Source of the DNA: Owenia fusiformis | Lineage: Eukaryota; Annelida; Polychaeta; Sabellida; Oweniidae | NCBI GenBank assembly: GCA_903813345.2 | Contig: CAIIXF020000006.1 | Coordinates: 21,891,936 to 21,955,935, forward strand | DNA: 64,000 nt | Direction of reading: 5' to 3' | Part shown: positions 24,501-33,879 of the stretch, in pieces | Layout of the letters: each line of letters begins with the position of its first letter | Numbering within the stretch: position 1 is the first letter of the stretch | Made by a program: the position numbers and the translations under genes | The notes under the pieces: generated by a model | Seen by the model: only the letters and a program-made list of their open reading frames with translations | Database searches by the model: none | Told to the model about the DNA's origin: nothing

Positions 24501-27500
24501 ACTGAAAATCTTCAAGGAGACGAGATTCTTTCCTGTCATTGTAAGTGCATATGACAATCATTAACCATTGCTTTCGAATTGGGAAAATATCAATTGATTC
24601 CTTAGTATGCATAAGGTAGATATCTAATATTAATACTACACCCCATAAAACATTGAAAATTATGAAAGCAAAATGTAAGAAATATAACTAGATCGCTAGT
24701 GATCTCTTTTGTTTTGTTGTAGGTGAGAAAGGCACTGGCGGATTATGCAGTTCCTATTGCCATAGCTACAATGACGGCCATAGACATAATTGTAGGAATA
24801 GACACTCCTAAACTTAACATCCCAACAGAATTCAGAGTAAGTATAAATGCTGTGGTTTTGTCATGTTGTTTGTAATCATAGATTAAAAGCATGCCAATGA
24901 TATATTCTGAAATCCAAATGTCTTTCGGGATGCAACCACAAATGTCTGGTTATATCATAAAATTTTAAAATTAATCGTTAATTAATTTTTAATTTAATAC
25001 AATACGTAGGATTCACGAGAATCAACCCAGCTGGATTTCCCGAGCTGCTCGTATATCCGCTGAGTCTAAGCCTATTTCTACAACCATATTTACATACTTA
25101 TTTGCTTTATTTCATATTCCAGCCAACACTGCCAGACAGAGGTTGGATCATAATTCCATTTAGTAAGAACGCCTGGTGGACCGTTCTAGCTGCCCTCGTC
25201 CCGGCCCTCCTGCTAAGCATCCTTGTCTTTATGGACCAGCAGATTACGGCAGTCATTGTCAACAATAGGAGGTTCAAACTCAAGGTAAATATGGGCTTCG
25301 TTCATAAGAACATTTTGTTTCTTTTCTATCACGTTCTTCGTGAATTTTTATTTTTAAAAGATAAAAAACACTTGATCCGGACATGTATTACGGAAAAATA
25401 CAGATATACATGAGTAATTCAAGAACATTAGGATTGTATCGGTGCATCGGTTAATATACCTCAATGCGTTCCAATAGAAATATTATGTCAATTTTTCGAA
25501 TTTTCTATAATTTGAGTCATTCTTTATAGACTTTATTGATTTATCCAACATTAGATATAAAGATGAATAATATTTAATTCCATAGTTTACTTTTTGTTTT
25601 TCGTAATTTTTGTAGAAGCTTTTACATTTTGCTTTGGATTTTAGTATCCCATTTGTCAAATGCGTGTACTTTTGACCCTTTGTTTTTATCACTTCATGAG
25701 GCAAATTTTTTTAGTTTTTTTCGCGAGTGGCAAATCTTGAACTTTACAATATAAGATAAGACCTTGCAAAAGCAATAAAAGTATCAAATGAGATCCAACA
25801 ATGTTAAATAAATACTTAATTCTGCATTTTCTCATACATCATTTTAGTGTATGCTTTTACGAGGTCATCGTTTACTCCCCTATTTGTCTTGAAAAATATC
25901 ACCTCAAATGGCGATATATCAACGTTAGAGAAGTACAAATTATGAAAGTACGGATCCCCATGTGGCTTCCCTGTTATGTCGTGTTCGCACATCTCTTGTG
26001 TTTTCGCCTTATCCCTGAAATCGTGGCCTTGCCAGCGTTTCAACAAAGATGCAATATTATATCCATTTTTCAGGAATGCCTGAGTCAGTTTCATCTCAAC
26101 ATTATTGATTGCAAATTCTTTGTTATGTCCACATTGAAGGATAGGCTCAACAATCGTAAGTCCAGCCTGGTCAGTCGCTAGAAACATGGATTGTAGGTGT
26201 AACGTTTTGTTTGGAGATCTTGGGTCAGGGCAGAAAATACTTGTTCCGACTAGTTTAATATCGTTTGTCAAATATTTTGTGAATAGTGAAATCCAGTTCT
26301 GATCTTCTGCGTATCCTGGTAAGAATGGTCCACGTACAGAGGCATTAAGAAAAAATACGTAGTTATACCAATATCTCCCTTTTTCTTTCTTCATCTTAGC
26401 CAACGCTTGTTTCCATGCACAGGCATCAAAGCCAGTGTTTTCTCTTCTTATCACATATATGTTGTACATTGTTGGTATCTCGACTGTGCAGGAGAAACCA
26501 TTCGCAATGATCACATAATCAATGTTAGAATTATTTTTCTTAATAGCAAAGTCAATAAAGAATTGGAGATTCGCTTTCCTCTCTTCGGATTCATAGAAGG
26601 CATAGAGAACGAGCGTGTGTTCGGTATAGGTCGCAGTATCTATATGGCCATTTTTACCTATAACATTAATAAAGGATGAATACATTAATTTTCACCTTAT
26701 TTGATTATAACCTTCTGGTACATGTGCAACTTTTTCACTTTTTGCATTGCTATTTTACTCTTGAAATATCTACAAAATGCAAAAAACCAAGGCGATTGTA
26801 AATGATTACGCAATGCATTTGAAACAGAAACTATGTAAATTGCATCTAGTTGCAACTAGTTTTCTTCTTCCTTTGAACATTTGAAAGGTTATTATACTGA
26901 TGGGAATCTCAAAAGCAATGACACAATCGATTAAATGATCATGATCAGTCAAACAACATATTCTCTACATTACTCTTGGTTCCTACCTTTATCGGATGTC
27001 AGTTGTTGGGACAGACTTGATAAATAGTATGTAAGCAAATACACCACCGCGCAGAAAACAAGCGCTGACATACACTTTACAAGTGTCTTCGAGCTATAAA
27101 TAAAAAATGTATTAAAGAAATGCGAGATTTCTATTGAGGTAATTAGATGGATTAGGGTTGTTCTGATTTTGAATTTCGTCATCGGGATTTGAGATGCATT
27201 GTTATTTGCGGAGGTTAACTTATCTTTACCCTTTGCATTCGTTGACTAGACTCTGCGCCCAGGGTAAATTATCTTTAAAAACCATGGACGTGAAGTGATT
27301 ATGGTACTTCTTTATTTTTTGTCGAATTGAGAGTTGTGGCATATTCAATTACTTACTTTTGAAAAGCGTTGAAATACCTCATCGTTTTTGTCTTCGAATA
27401 ACTATTATAATGCCTATCAAATTTCTCTTAATGGTGCTTGCTTTGTCTTATAACTAGGAATACAATATCAATATGTTTATGTCCTAATCCTATTTAATGG

Positions 27501-30226
27501 TTTAAAGTGCTATCCAATATTTTATCCAGTACCTTCCGATATCACACACAATTTATCATGACATTAAAAAGCGTAGTACTGCAATATTTAGCTTCCTGTG
27601 ACACTTCTGACATTTGATATTATTTTTATCAGTTTAGTTGTGCATTAGTCAATCTTACAACTATGAAAGCACAGGACTGGAAAGCAGCACTGAACTACAA
27701 ATTTATTTTACAAATTTAATTAATACATCCGTAATAGCTACATGAGTTGATTACGCGACCTAACTATTATTTCAATTGAGAGCCCTTATGATTACAAACA
27801 TAATTGATGATATGAAGTGAAACTTACAATTATTTACATGTATTCAGTTACAATATCAATTACAATATTCACTTTATATATCCAATTGTAGTATTTTTAT
27901 TTCCTTGTGCAAAAATAGCTGCAATTTAATGTAAATCTAATTTGAGTCAGGCAGTACGTGAAATTAGAGACCAATATTGGAGATAAAGACCCTGTCATAT
28001 TGTCAAGTTGTCATGACCTTTTCTAAAAAAACAAAATTCAGAGCTATAATGAGTTTATAATTATATTTTTGTCCTCGTGATAATAAATAAAATCTCTATT
28101 TTAATGTTATTTCTATGATAATATGATTTAGCCTAGTTAGTAAATGAAGAAGCACACTACATATATATTATATATACCTTGTCGGGGACCCCGATAACCA
28201 TACCTAGAGCTTGTACACCCATATTCATAATTATCGATTTACTTAGCCACATTGATTCAAGTCACACATGTTTTTTTCATTTCACTTGATTCCAAAAAGT
28301 GACAAAATTTAGAAATATGAAATCAAGGTTAGAACATATTGGCTGTCCAGAATTCAAATAGAGTTTTTTTGGATTACAGAAAGGCCCTGGATACCATCTT
28401 GACTTACTGATCATTAGTGTGCAAATAGCGATCTGCAGCGTGATAGGGACCCCGTATTTTGTGGCGGCGACTGTACGTTCTATCAGCCACGTCCAGAGTC
28501 TGGGGAGAGAATCTAAGGAAGCCGCACCAGGAGAGAAGCCTAAATTCCTTGGCACTAGAGAGCAACGAGTCACGGCGTGTCTTGCATTCGGTATCATTGG
28601 TGTTTCTGTGTTATTCGCTTCAGTACTGCAGGTAAGACACACTGACATCTATCATTTTCTTTCATGAAATAGTGAACGTTTTCATTCTTTTTTATTAAAG
28701 TGTGCGCCAAAGTTTAAAACTGCGCAGGCGCACCGCTCTCGCTAAACTATATAAAGAGATTGCCCGGTACACGATTCAGAGGTAAGCCAGGAAGGCGAAC
28801 GATCTTCGTCTCGTGATGATTTCCCATATAATCTTAACCAGGGAAGTTTCAACATTGAAATTGAAAATTACTATTAGATATACTTTGTAGATGTTATTTA
28901 TGAAGCTATTTAGTGTTTGCATCAATCAAATGGCTCATTTTGAACATATAAAACGTATTTGTGTTTTGTTTCCCAGGGAATTGTATTGTATGTAGTACAC
29001 ACATAAATAGTGTACATTATACTTGAATAGCCTGGTTTACATAATATTGAAGGGCATGCTGATTACATGCACACGAGTACATGAATGAAGGCCTAATATT
29101 GATATACGTAGCTTGCATACCTAAATAAAAAATAAACTCTTCTAATCCCCTAATGTAAACACGGCGGTATACGTAGCCCGATTTATCGGGGACTTTAATC
29201 ATTTACTAGTATGCTTAAAGCTAAATATCTAGAATATATTACAAATATGTACAAACACAACCATTGTTGTTTACAGTATCTGTATATTGAATAATTTTAA
29301 TTTTGAAAAAAGTTTCGTATATGGGAGCACAATGCATGAAATCCCTGAAACCACCTTGGAACTAATTTTAACTTGACGATGGATACACCGACAATCTTTT
29401 CATTTACAATAAACAAATTTCATGTAAATGCACAATTTCCGGAGAGACACCTTTATAATAATATGCCATTATGTAATTCCAGAGAGTACCAATGCCGGTT
29501 CTGTACGGTGTCTTTCTTTACATGGGTGTAGTATCCCTTGGTGGTGTCCAGCTTGCAGACCGCATATTCCTACTGTTAATGCCTCAGAAACATCAACCTG
29601 ACCATAAATACCTGAGGACTGTCTCAACTGCCAGGGTACACTTATTCACTCTGATACAATTGTTCTGCCTGACAGTACTCACGGTGGTGAAGAATATCAA
29701 GAGCATCTCTATTGCATTCCCTCTTATGGTAAGCTGCATTGGTTTGTATTATATATCCATATTGAAGCCCGCGGGTATGAAGATTTCATTTCTTTAAAGG
29801 GTATGAGTTATTACATAATAATAAATTGGCATCGGAACGGTTGAACCTAATATTAAAGATGGCACAAATAACCACGCGATCTACAACATCAAATGCTTTT
29901 AAATGTTTCAGATCCTTCTGCTGTGTTTTGTCCGCAAAGCACTTGACTGGGTCTTCACCAAACAAGAACTATCAGATCTAGACGACCTTCTACCTCAAGT
30001 CGGTAAGAAAGATGAATTCTCAGATAGGCACATTTTTGACATCGAGTCTCATGACATCCAAGATGTCACTAACAAACTTACAACCAACGGCGATGTTAAT
30101 CGAAACAACGTCCCTGCTATAGTCTTGAATGGACAGGATGGCTTGCAACAAAGGAGGCCTAGTAAAATTCAAGTTGAATACAAAATGACCAAACCAGCAT
30201 CCGGGCATGATATGACTGCCCTGTGA
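15408..30226 (+). CDS. SLC4-family Na+-coupled bicarbonate transporter-like gene (17 exons, about 1089 aa)
   Basis: The product should be a plasma-membrane bicarbonate cotransporter of the NBC/NDCBE branch of SLC4. Seventeen exons join with consistent GT-AG sites and phases to 1089 codons plus stop, the family's usual length. Residues 1-445 form the cytoplasmic domain ([11 protein letters not shown] at exons 2-3; an [11 protein letters not shown] and FLLIGPN region in exon 7). The membrane domain follows, with [16 protein letters not shown] (525-540), YITRFTEE (exon 12), MDQQITAVI (exon 14), a KLKK motif (817-820) of the kind linked to stilbene binding, and [12 protein letters not shown]. Asp576 aligns, from memory, with the substrate-site Asp of NBCe1. 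The third extracellular loop has four Cys (644, 646, 678, 688) and five N-glycosylation sequons. The protein ends T-A-L, a class I PDZ ligand. It could belong to the SLC4A4/5 or SLC4A7/8/10 branch; electrogenicity and Cl- coupling cannot be read from sequence. Intron 14 holds another gene. Confidence 0.93.
17542..17653 (+). CDS. SLC4-like exon 2
   Basis: Acceptor TTTTTAG|ATGAGG and donor GGGCG|GTATGT. It encodes an acidic run, then FCELQKLY and DVEWREVG, the lead-in to the conserved cytoplasmic-domain signature. Phase 1 in, phase 2 out. Confidence 0.88.
18340..18500 (+). CDS. SLC4-like exon 3
   Basis: Acceptor TTTTAACAG|ATGG, donor GCCA|GTAAGA. It encodes [11 protein letters not shown] and RWSKPHV, matching the RWxKFEEDVED / RWSKPYV signature of the SLC4 N-terminal domain, and the conserved ...[11 protein letters not shown] segment. 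Confidence 0.93.
18822..18941 (+). CDS. SLC4-like exon 4
   Basis: Acceptor TTGCTTGTAG, donor CAGA|GTAAGA. It encodes an amphipathic, acidic segment ending [14 protein letters not shown], corresponding to the helical region before the variable loop (the KKHHHQ region of relatives). Confidence 0.85.
18987..19169. mobile_element. MITE copy inside SLC4 intron 4
   Basis: It shares with 44018-44241 a C-rich tract, then CTGGCCAAAATT..TTTTAAAATCATGCAG, TTTTTGGCCAAATTTG and a right terminus CTGGCTACGGGCCTG. The left terminus is degraded (CAGGTCGCGGGG). No coding capacity. Confidence 0.7.
19503..19627 (+). CDS. SLC4-like exon 5
   Basis: Acceptor TTCTTCAG|GGTCG, donor CAAGAG|GTACAT. It encodes a Ser/Thr/Pro-rich linker ([26 protein letters not shown]) typical of the regulatory loop in the cytoplasmic domain, with possible phosphorylation sites. 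Phase 1 in, 0 out. Confidence 0.83.
20182..20373 (+). CDS. SLC4-like exon 6
   Basis: Acceptor CATTACAAG|GTAATA and donor AATAAG|GTACTT. It encodes a low-complexity Asn/Ser/Lys-rich linker with [10 protein letters not shown]. It is less conserved than its neighbours, so the exact ends are less certain, but phase 0 at both ends fits the join. Confidence 0.72.
20762..21010 (+). CDS. SLC4-like exon 7
   Basis: Acceptor CCCTTTAG, donor GCCCA|GTACGT. It encodes [20 protein letters not shown], then [26 protein letters not shown] and [12 protein letters not shown], all hallmarks of the core of the SLC4 cytoplasmic domain. Confidence 0.95.
21294..21440 (+). CDS. SLC4-like exon 8
   Basis: Acceptor TTCTATGCAG, donor GATAAG|GTATGT. 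It encodes FRETAYTA and the [20 protein letters not shown] segment, matching the family's FLDQVTVLPPGEWD block, then RLEPP. Confidence 0.94.
21692..21774 (+). CDS. SLC4-like exon 9
   Basis: Acceptor ATATTTTAG, donor GGAAG|GTCAGT, phase 2 out. It encodes a short acidic linker ending IRRTGR, which joins to LFGGL in exon 10 exactly as RTGRLFGGL does in relatives. Confidence 0.92.
21888..22440 (+). repeat. Hairpin-rich repeat, copy A, in SLC4 intron 9 (copy B at 53940-54470)
   Basis: About 550 bases are nearly identical to 53940-54470 in the same orientation, differing by scattered substitutions and small indels. The unit contains a perfect palindrome at 21993-22019 (13-base arms beginning GCGGGCAGATATA around one central G) and the much longer hairpin at 22290-22422. 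It carries no convincing coding frame. Both flanks differ, so it is a dispersed repeat. Confidence 0.85.
22290..22422. repeat. Giant hairpin (about 133 bases) inside copy A
   Basis: GGTTCAGGATATTGGGATTA is followed about 70 bases later by its exact inverse, and the inner arms GGCCAATATAATATATCT / AGATATATTATATTGGCC also pair. The loop is CCCTCGGGACC-TACGG-CCCTCGGG. The outer arms CCTATAG / ATATAGG extend it. Transcribed as intron RNA it would form a very stable stem. Confidence 0.88.
22990..23105. repeat. Further palindromic GCGGG/ATATAT segment in SLC4 intron 9
   Basis: Inverted pairs such as GAGCGGGA / TGCCCGCTC and ATATATTATAT / ATATAATATAT-like blocks recur, in the same style as 21993-22422 but less regular. 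It is preceded by a very AT-rich A/T block at 22900-22985. Confidence 0.55.
23235..23409 (+). CDS. SLC4-like exon 10 (first membrane segments)
   Basis: Acceptor AAATTGCAG, donor ATATG|GTTCGT (non-ideal). It encodes [20 protein letters not shown], then a hydrophobic span and [11 protein letters not shown], matching the start of the SLC4 membrane domain (SP/TITFGGLLG). Confidence 0.95.
23562..23695 (+). CDS. SLC4-like exon 11
   Basis: Acceptor TTCTTCCAG, donor TGCAA|GTATGT, phase 2 out. It encodes [20 protein letters not shown] and [16 protein letters not shown], the best-conserved transport motif of the family. Confidence 0.96.
24003..24540 (+). CDS. SLC4-like exon 12 (extracellular loop 3)
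   Basis: Acceptor CCTTTGCAG, donor GTCATT|GTAAGT. It encodes two membrane segments, SYITRFTEE, and the extracellular loop with four Cys and five N-x-S/T sites, then another membrane segment. Its loop is somewhat shorter than in vertebrate NBCs. Confidence 0.96.
24723..24836 (+). CDS. SLC4-like exon 13
   Basis: Acceptor TGTTGTAG, donor TTCAGA|GTAAGT. It encodes [20 protein letters not shown] and the conserved PKLNIPTEF, matching the VRSxxSDFAVFLTI ... PKLxVP blocks. Confidence 0.95.
25123..25284 (+). CDS. SLC4-like exon 14
   Basis: Acceptor CATATTCCAG, donor CTCAAG|GTAAAT. It encodes [28 protein letters not shown] and [14 protein letters not shown], ending in KLK, the first part of the KLKK motif completed by exon 15. 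Confidence 0.97.
25816..26657 (-). CDS. RgpF-like glycosyltransferase exon 2 (catalytic domain)
   Basis: The acceptor reads TTAATGTTATAG|GTAAAAATGG on the minus strand, and the stop TAA is at 25818-25816. This 280-codon exon holds all the conserved motifs, including the late block [13 protein letters not shown]. The long uninterrupted frame is strong evidence of selection in this AT-rich intron. Confidence 0.85.
25816..27182 (-). CDS. RgpF-like glycosyltransferase, two exons, nested in SLC4 intron 14
   Basis: The predicted 345-aa product looks like a type II Golgi protein. Exon 1 (27182-26987) has a short N-terminus, a membrane segment at about residues 38-57 and then a stem. Exon 2 (26657-25816) holds the catalytic-like domain with [12 protein letters not shown] (residues 136-147), reminiscent of the N-x-G-x-D-x-x-x-W motif of rhamnan-synthesis F-type proteins, and [11 protein letters not shown] (167-177). 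DKG|GKNG joins in phase 1 through AAAG|GTAGGA and TTATAG|GTAAAA. The motifs come from family memory, and donor/acceptor sugars are unknown. The start is uncertain: an acceptor-like TTTATTTATAG lies in exon 1, so the anchor may begin at an internal exon. The gene lies wholly inside an intron of the opposite-strand transporter. Confidence 0.75.
26987..27182 (-). CDS. RgpF-like glycosyltransferase exon 1 (membrane anchor)
   Basis: ATG at 27182, donor GATAAAG|GTAGGA. The membrane span [19 protein letters not shown] fits a type II anchor. The upstream part ([11 protein letters not shown]) is unusual, and an alternative exon boundary near CTCGAAG (about 27095) is possible. Confidence 0.55.
28380..28631 (+). 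CDS. SLC4-like exon 15
   Basis: Acceptor TTTGGATTACAG|AAAGGC, donor CTGCAG|GTAAGA, 84 codons in phase 0. It encodes [10 protein letters not shown], then [32 protein letters not shown], all diagnostic of the NBC branch. Confidence 0.96.
28719..28783 (+). promoter_or_regulatory. Possible internal promoter in SLC4 intron 15
   Basis: A GC-rich island CTGCGCAGGCGCACCGC, resembling an NRF1-type site, is followed 18 bases later by TATATAAAG (28748-28756) and, about 25 bases further, by CAGAG|GTAAGC, a good donor. The order, site-TATA-start-donor, is what a short alternative first exon would show. No ATG lies between, so it would be a non-coding first exon. Confidence 0.25.
29483..29728 (+). CDS. 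SLC4-like exon 16
   Basis: Acceptor AATTCCAG|AGAGTA, donor CTTATG|GTAAGC, 82 codons in phase 0. It encodes [35 protein letters not shown] and VHLFTLIQL, the final conserved membrane block. Confidence 0.96.
29912..30226 (+). CDS. SLC4-like exon 17 (C-terminus and stop)
   Basis: Acceptor AATGTTTCAG|ATCCTT. It encodes the last hydrophobic span FVRKALDW, then [14 protein letters not shown], matching the FTKRELSWLDDLMP block, and a hydrophilic tail ending MTAL. TGA is at 30224-30226. An ATTAAA at 30277 could be the poly(A) signal, just before the 93-bp array. Confidence 0.95.
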   Translation: MLLLCFVRKALDWVFTKQELSDLDDLLPQVGKKDEFSDRHIFDIESHDIQDVTNKLTTNGDVNRNNVPAIVLNGQDGLQQRRPSKIQVEYKMTKPASGHDMTAL

Positions 30227-30304
30227 GATGCTTCAATATGATTCAATGAGAATTCCATGCTTCCCTTTTGTACCTGATTAAATTCAATTATGGACAAGTG
30301 TCAT

Positions 30305-31235
30305 GAATGTGGATGATGTGAACTGACACAGTAGTCACACAAAAACAATCTGCAACAAACAATGATAATTAGTATGCAGTGTGTAGATAATAGTATAGCA
30401 TATTGGCGTTGTGAACTGACACAATAGTCACACAAAAACAATATGCAACAAACAATGATAATTATTGTGCAGTGTGTAGATAATATCATAGCATATTGGC
30501 GTTGTGAACTGACACATTAGTCACACAAAAACAATCAGCAACAAACAATGATAATTAGTGTGCAGTGTGTAGATAATAGCATTGCATATTGGCGGTGTGA
30601 ACTGACACAATAGTCACACAAAAACAATCTGCAACAAACAATGATAATCATTGTGTAGTGAGTAGATACTAGCATAGCATACTGACGTTGTGATCTGACA
30701 CATTAGTCACACAACAACAATCTGCAACAAACAATGATAATTAGTGTGCAGTGTGTAGATAATTGCATAGCATATTGGCGGTGTGAACTGACACAATAGT
30801 CACACAAAAACAATCTGCAATAAACAATGGTAATTAGTGTGTAGATAATAGCATAGCATATTGGCGGTGTGAACTGACACATTAGTCACACAAAAACAAT
30901 CAGCAACAAACAATGATAATTAGTGTGCAGTGTGTAGATAATAGCAGAGCATATTGGCGGTGTGAACTGAAACAATAGTCAAACAAAAACAATCTGCAAC
31001 TAACAATGATAATTAGTGTGCAGTGTGTAGATAATAGCATAGCATATTGGCGGTGTGAACTGACACAATAGTCACACAAAAACAATCTGCAACAAACAAT
31101 GATAATTAGTGTGCAGTGTGTAGATAATTGCATAGCATATTGGCTGTGTGAACTGACACATTAGTCACACAAAAACAATCATCAACAAACAATGATAATT
31201 ATTGTGCAGTGTGTAGATAATAGCATAGCAGTAGA
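30305..31235 (+). repeat. 93-bp tandem repeat, about 10 copies, abutting the SLC4 3' end
   Basis: GTGAACTGACACA recurs with a step of 93 bases (30318, 30411, 30504 and so on). Each unit also holds TAGTCACACAAAAACAATC, AACAAACAATGATAATTA, GTGCAGTGTGTAGATAATAG and CATAGCATATTGGCG. Because 93 is divisible by three, minus-strand open frames persist and read as a repeated 31-residue hydrophobic peptide, which I regard as accidental. The array begins about 80 bases after the transporter stop codon and may be part of its 3' UTR. Confidence 0.93.
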
Positions 31236-31856
31236 AGCACACACTACAATATGTAACGTACACTTAAATGAAACGTACGAAAATAAGTATAGGCAATTTT
31301 ACCAGTCGTAGAACCAGGTATTTGAGCTATAAACATTTCATTTTGAAACCACATAATCATAATATCTATTCCGATAAGTTTTGATTTTTTGAGTGATTGC
31401 TCTGACATATGATAAAGTAACTGAAAATGGGCATTAAAAAATATATTTACTGAGAAACTAACGTATATACATTGTAGTTAGTGTGAATATTGAGAGTTTG
31501 TTTTTATAAATATATATATAATGCCTAGTATAACACATTTATGTATAAAGTTGAAATGTACGCCATCTGAGTAAATCAGAAATATGCTCCGAAATGTTTA
31601 TATGTATTTTTGATTCTTGATGATGCTGACGTATCTAACGTGAGGAATAACCACGTTTGTACATATGTTAATAAACATTTTCTTGGTTTTATATATGTAT
31701 TCTTATTATATATGTATTGTGGAATGCGATTCAATTGTTTATATGCGACGAATGGACAAAAAGTAACCTCAAGTTGGATATATTATTTTAGAGTGAAATA
31801 TCATACAAGGAAAATCACATGTCAATGATAATTTTTTATGATATCACTGTCATATT
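31236..31856. other. No supported gene
   Basis: AT-rich spacer with no recognised feature. Confidence 0.4.
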
Positions 31857-32200
31857 CCCAACTCTCTGATTGACCTTATTAATGTCCTACACGTGACTAA
31901 AAAATAATAAGCGTTTTTCAACGGAGATCACGCGACTTCCGTTGAATATCAAATGATATTCAGCAGTCACGACTGTAATTTTGATTTTCCCTGGGAGTAC
32001 ATTGTTATGATTATAATTAGACATCAATAGTTTGTTATTCCATTACCGGAGCGAGAAATATAACAGTGAATAATAAAACAAATATTTTATTATATATTCG
32101 GTGAATACCTGTGACACTTTCACACGATGATATTCCACTAGTCACTAGGGCTTCGTGGAATATCACCTGTAAAAGATTCACAGGTATTTACTTTAATAGA
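31857..32200 (-). repeat. Palindromic non-autonomous element, copy 2 (inverse of 5660-5985)
   Basis: Read on the minus strand it repeats the blocks of the 5660-5985 copy. Its end also shows an inverted pair: AATACCTGTGACACTTTCACA and TGTAAAAGATTCACAGGTATT-like flanks around GATATTCCACT..GTGGAATATCAC. The internal palindrome GAATATCAAATGATATTC is at about 31943-31960. Confidence 0.55.
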
Positions 32201-32221
32201 ATTACATATTTGTATATGATT

Positions 32222-32893
32222 CATAAAGGAGGAGGGAAAGTAGCGCAACAGATTTCGGACAGTCATATGTTAGATTTTGACTATTTTCTGAGAATTGAAA
32301 CAGGTGTATATGTTAGGCTAATGCATTATCTCCAGGAAAAGCACTCATAGAGATGATAAAATAATTTCGACTTTGAGACAGGGGAGATGCAAACAACCCA
32401 CCCATGAAATGTTGTCCTGATTTTCAATCCCTTCCACCCATGTATTTTCAATTTTTGTTGCATTAATATGTTGCGTTTTAAGATACAGTTACACCCTTTA
32501 AAGGAATAAGTGATTCCTCTTCGATAAAGTGGAAAACAATATTTCCCATGTTATTTTCCCATAGGGAAAACTCATGTGATCCATTGCTTTCAGCTAATTT
32601 TGGTCATCCATAATGGATATCTTCAAAACCCCTAAAGAAATTACTTATTCCTTCATTGGGTTTAATTGTGTGTCAAAACACAAAGTATCGATGCATCAAC
32701 AATTGAAAAAGCAGGGGTGGATAGTTTGCATCTTCCCTGTCTCAAAGTCGAAATTATTTCATCATCTCTACGAGTGTTCTTCCTATAAGTAATGCATTGA
32801 CTTAATATATGCTCCTGTTTTAATCCTGAGAAAATAGCCAAAATCCAACATATGACTGTCCGAAATCTGTTGCGCTACTTTCCCTCCTTCTTT
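32222..32893. repeat. Foldback element, about 670 bases, arms of about 170-190
   Basis: The left arm starting GGAGGAGGGAAAGTAGCGCA (near 32229) is matched in reverse by the right arm ending TGCGCTACTTTCCCTCCTTC (near 32890). Arms include CAACAGATTTCGGACAGTCA, TAATGCATT, GATGATAAAATAATTTCGAC and CTTTGAGACAGGG. The central 300 bases are AT-rich with GGAATAAGTGATTCC and TTACTTATTCC. No transposase frame. Confidence 0.78.
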
Positions 32894-33879
32894 CCTTAAA
32901 ACGTATAACATGTAAAATGGTTATTGTGTGAGACATTTACATATATCTTTCAAATTGTATCATTTCCGAATCTATGCTGTTTTTCTGTTTCTATTTAATT
33001 CCTATTTGATCTGAGATGTTAAGTAAGTCAATCGTGTACATGATACATGCGATATTTATAATAGAAAGAATATTCTAATCGTTAATTGATTTTTAAATGA
33101 ACTCAATATTTTGATGTTATTCCACATGAGTTGAATTTAGATAGGGCATTCGTATATAAAGAGGTTGGAATGCAATATTTTATAAGATTTCATAATAAAT
33201 TGTAAATATTTTCAAATATTTCGTTGTCTTGGTTAATTTTTAATACCAGGATGACAAACATCCGTGCAATGCTTCTCCACTAGTTTGCCCTGGATTGATG
33301 TTAAACAGGCAATGCGCTTATTTTAGTAGGAAAAGGGACGAAATATTATTTGAGACATGTCACTCACACAGTCAATCAAATATGATAAAAACTTTAATTT
33401 GGGTCAATACTGAAGTGAAAAAAAAATTACTCGCATAGAAAACCGCATTTGAAGTTCAGAGATCAAAAGAAGTGAATTACCACTTTTCACAAAGTGTATG
33501 TTTTTAAATAACTCTTGGACTAAAAGATGGCGTATGGTTGAAAATCCTATCAAAAATGAATGGAAAATTAATGCAAATAACAATGCCATCTTTCTATGGC
33601 ATTGCTAAAAACGTGACATCTATAAATTGATAGATCAAAAAAAAATTTCATGATCTAGTGTCAACTCTGATGTGGTCTGTTTGAGCTGTTTTTGGTGTCA
33701 AATGAAAGATCAGGTGCTAATTAATCCATTGGAAATACTATGAGATCAAAAGTGAGACTTCATTTACGCACTTTGTCCCTTAAGCATTACTAAACAAAAA
33801 TTTCAAAAAGGCCTTAGTTAAGCTTTAATCTGTTTAAGAACCCCTATTCTAACTGTCGAAAATTGATTCTTGCAATACT
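32894..33879. other. No supported gene
   Basis: AT-rich intergenic DNA. No domain-bearing open frame. Confidence 0.4.

Noticed and set aside
24012-24557. Open frames overlapping SLC4 exon 12 in other frames or on the minus strand
   Set aside because: Shadows of the strongly conserved transporter exon.
30301-31133. Minus-strand repeat protein with 31-residue period
   Set aside because: Explained by a 93-base tandem array whose period is a multiple of three; no start, splice or expression evidence.
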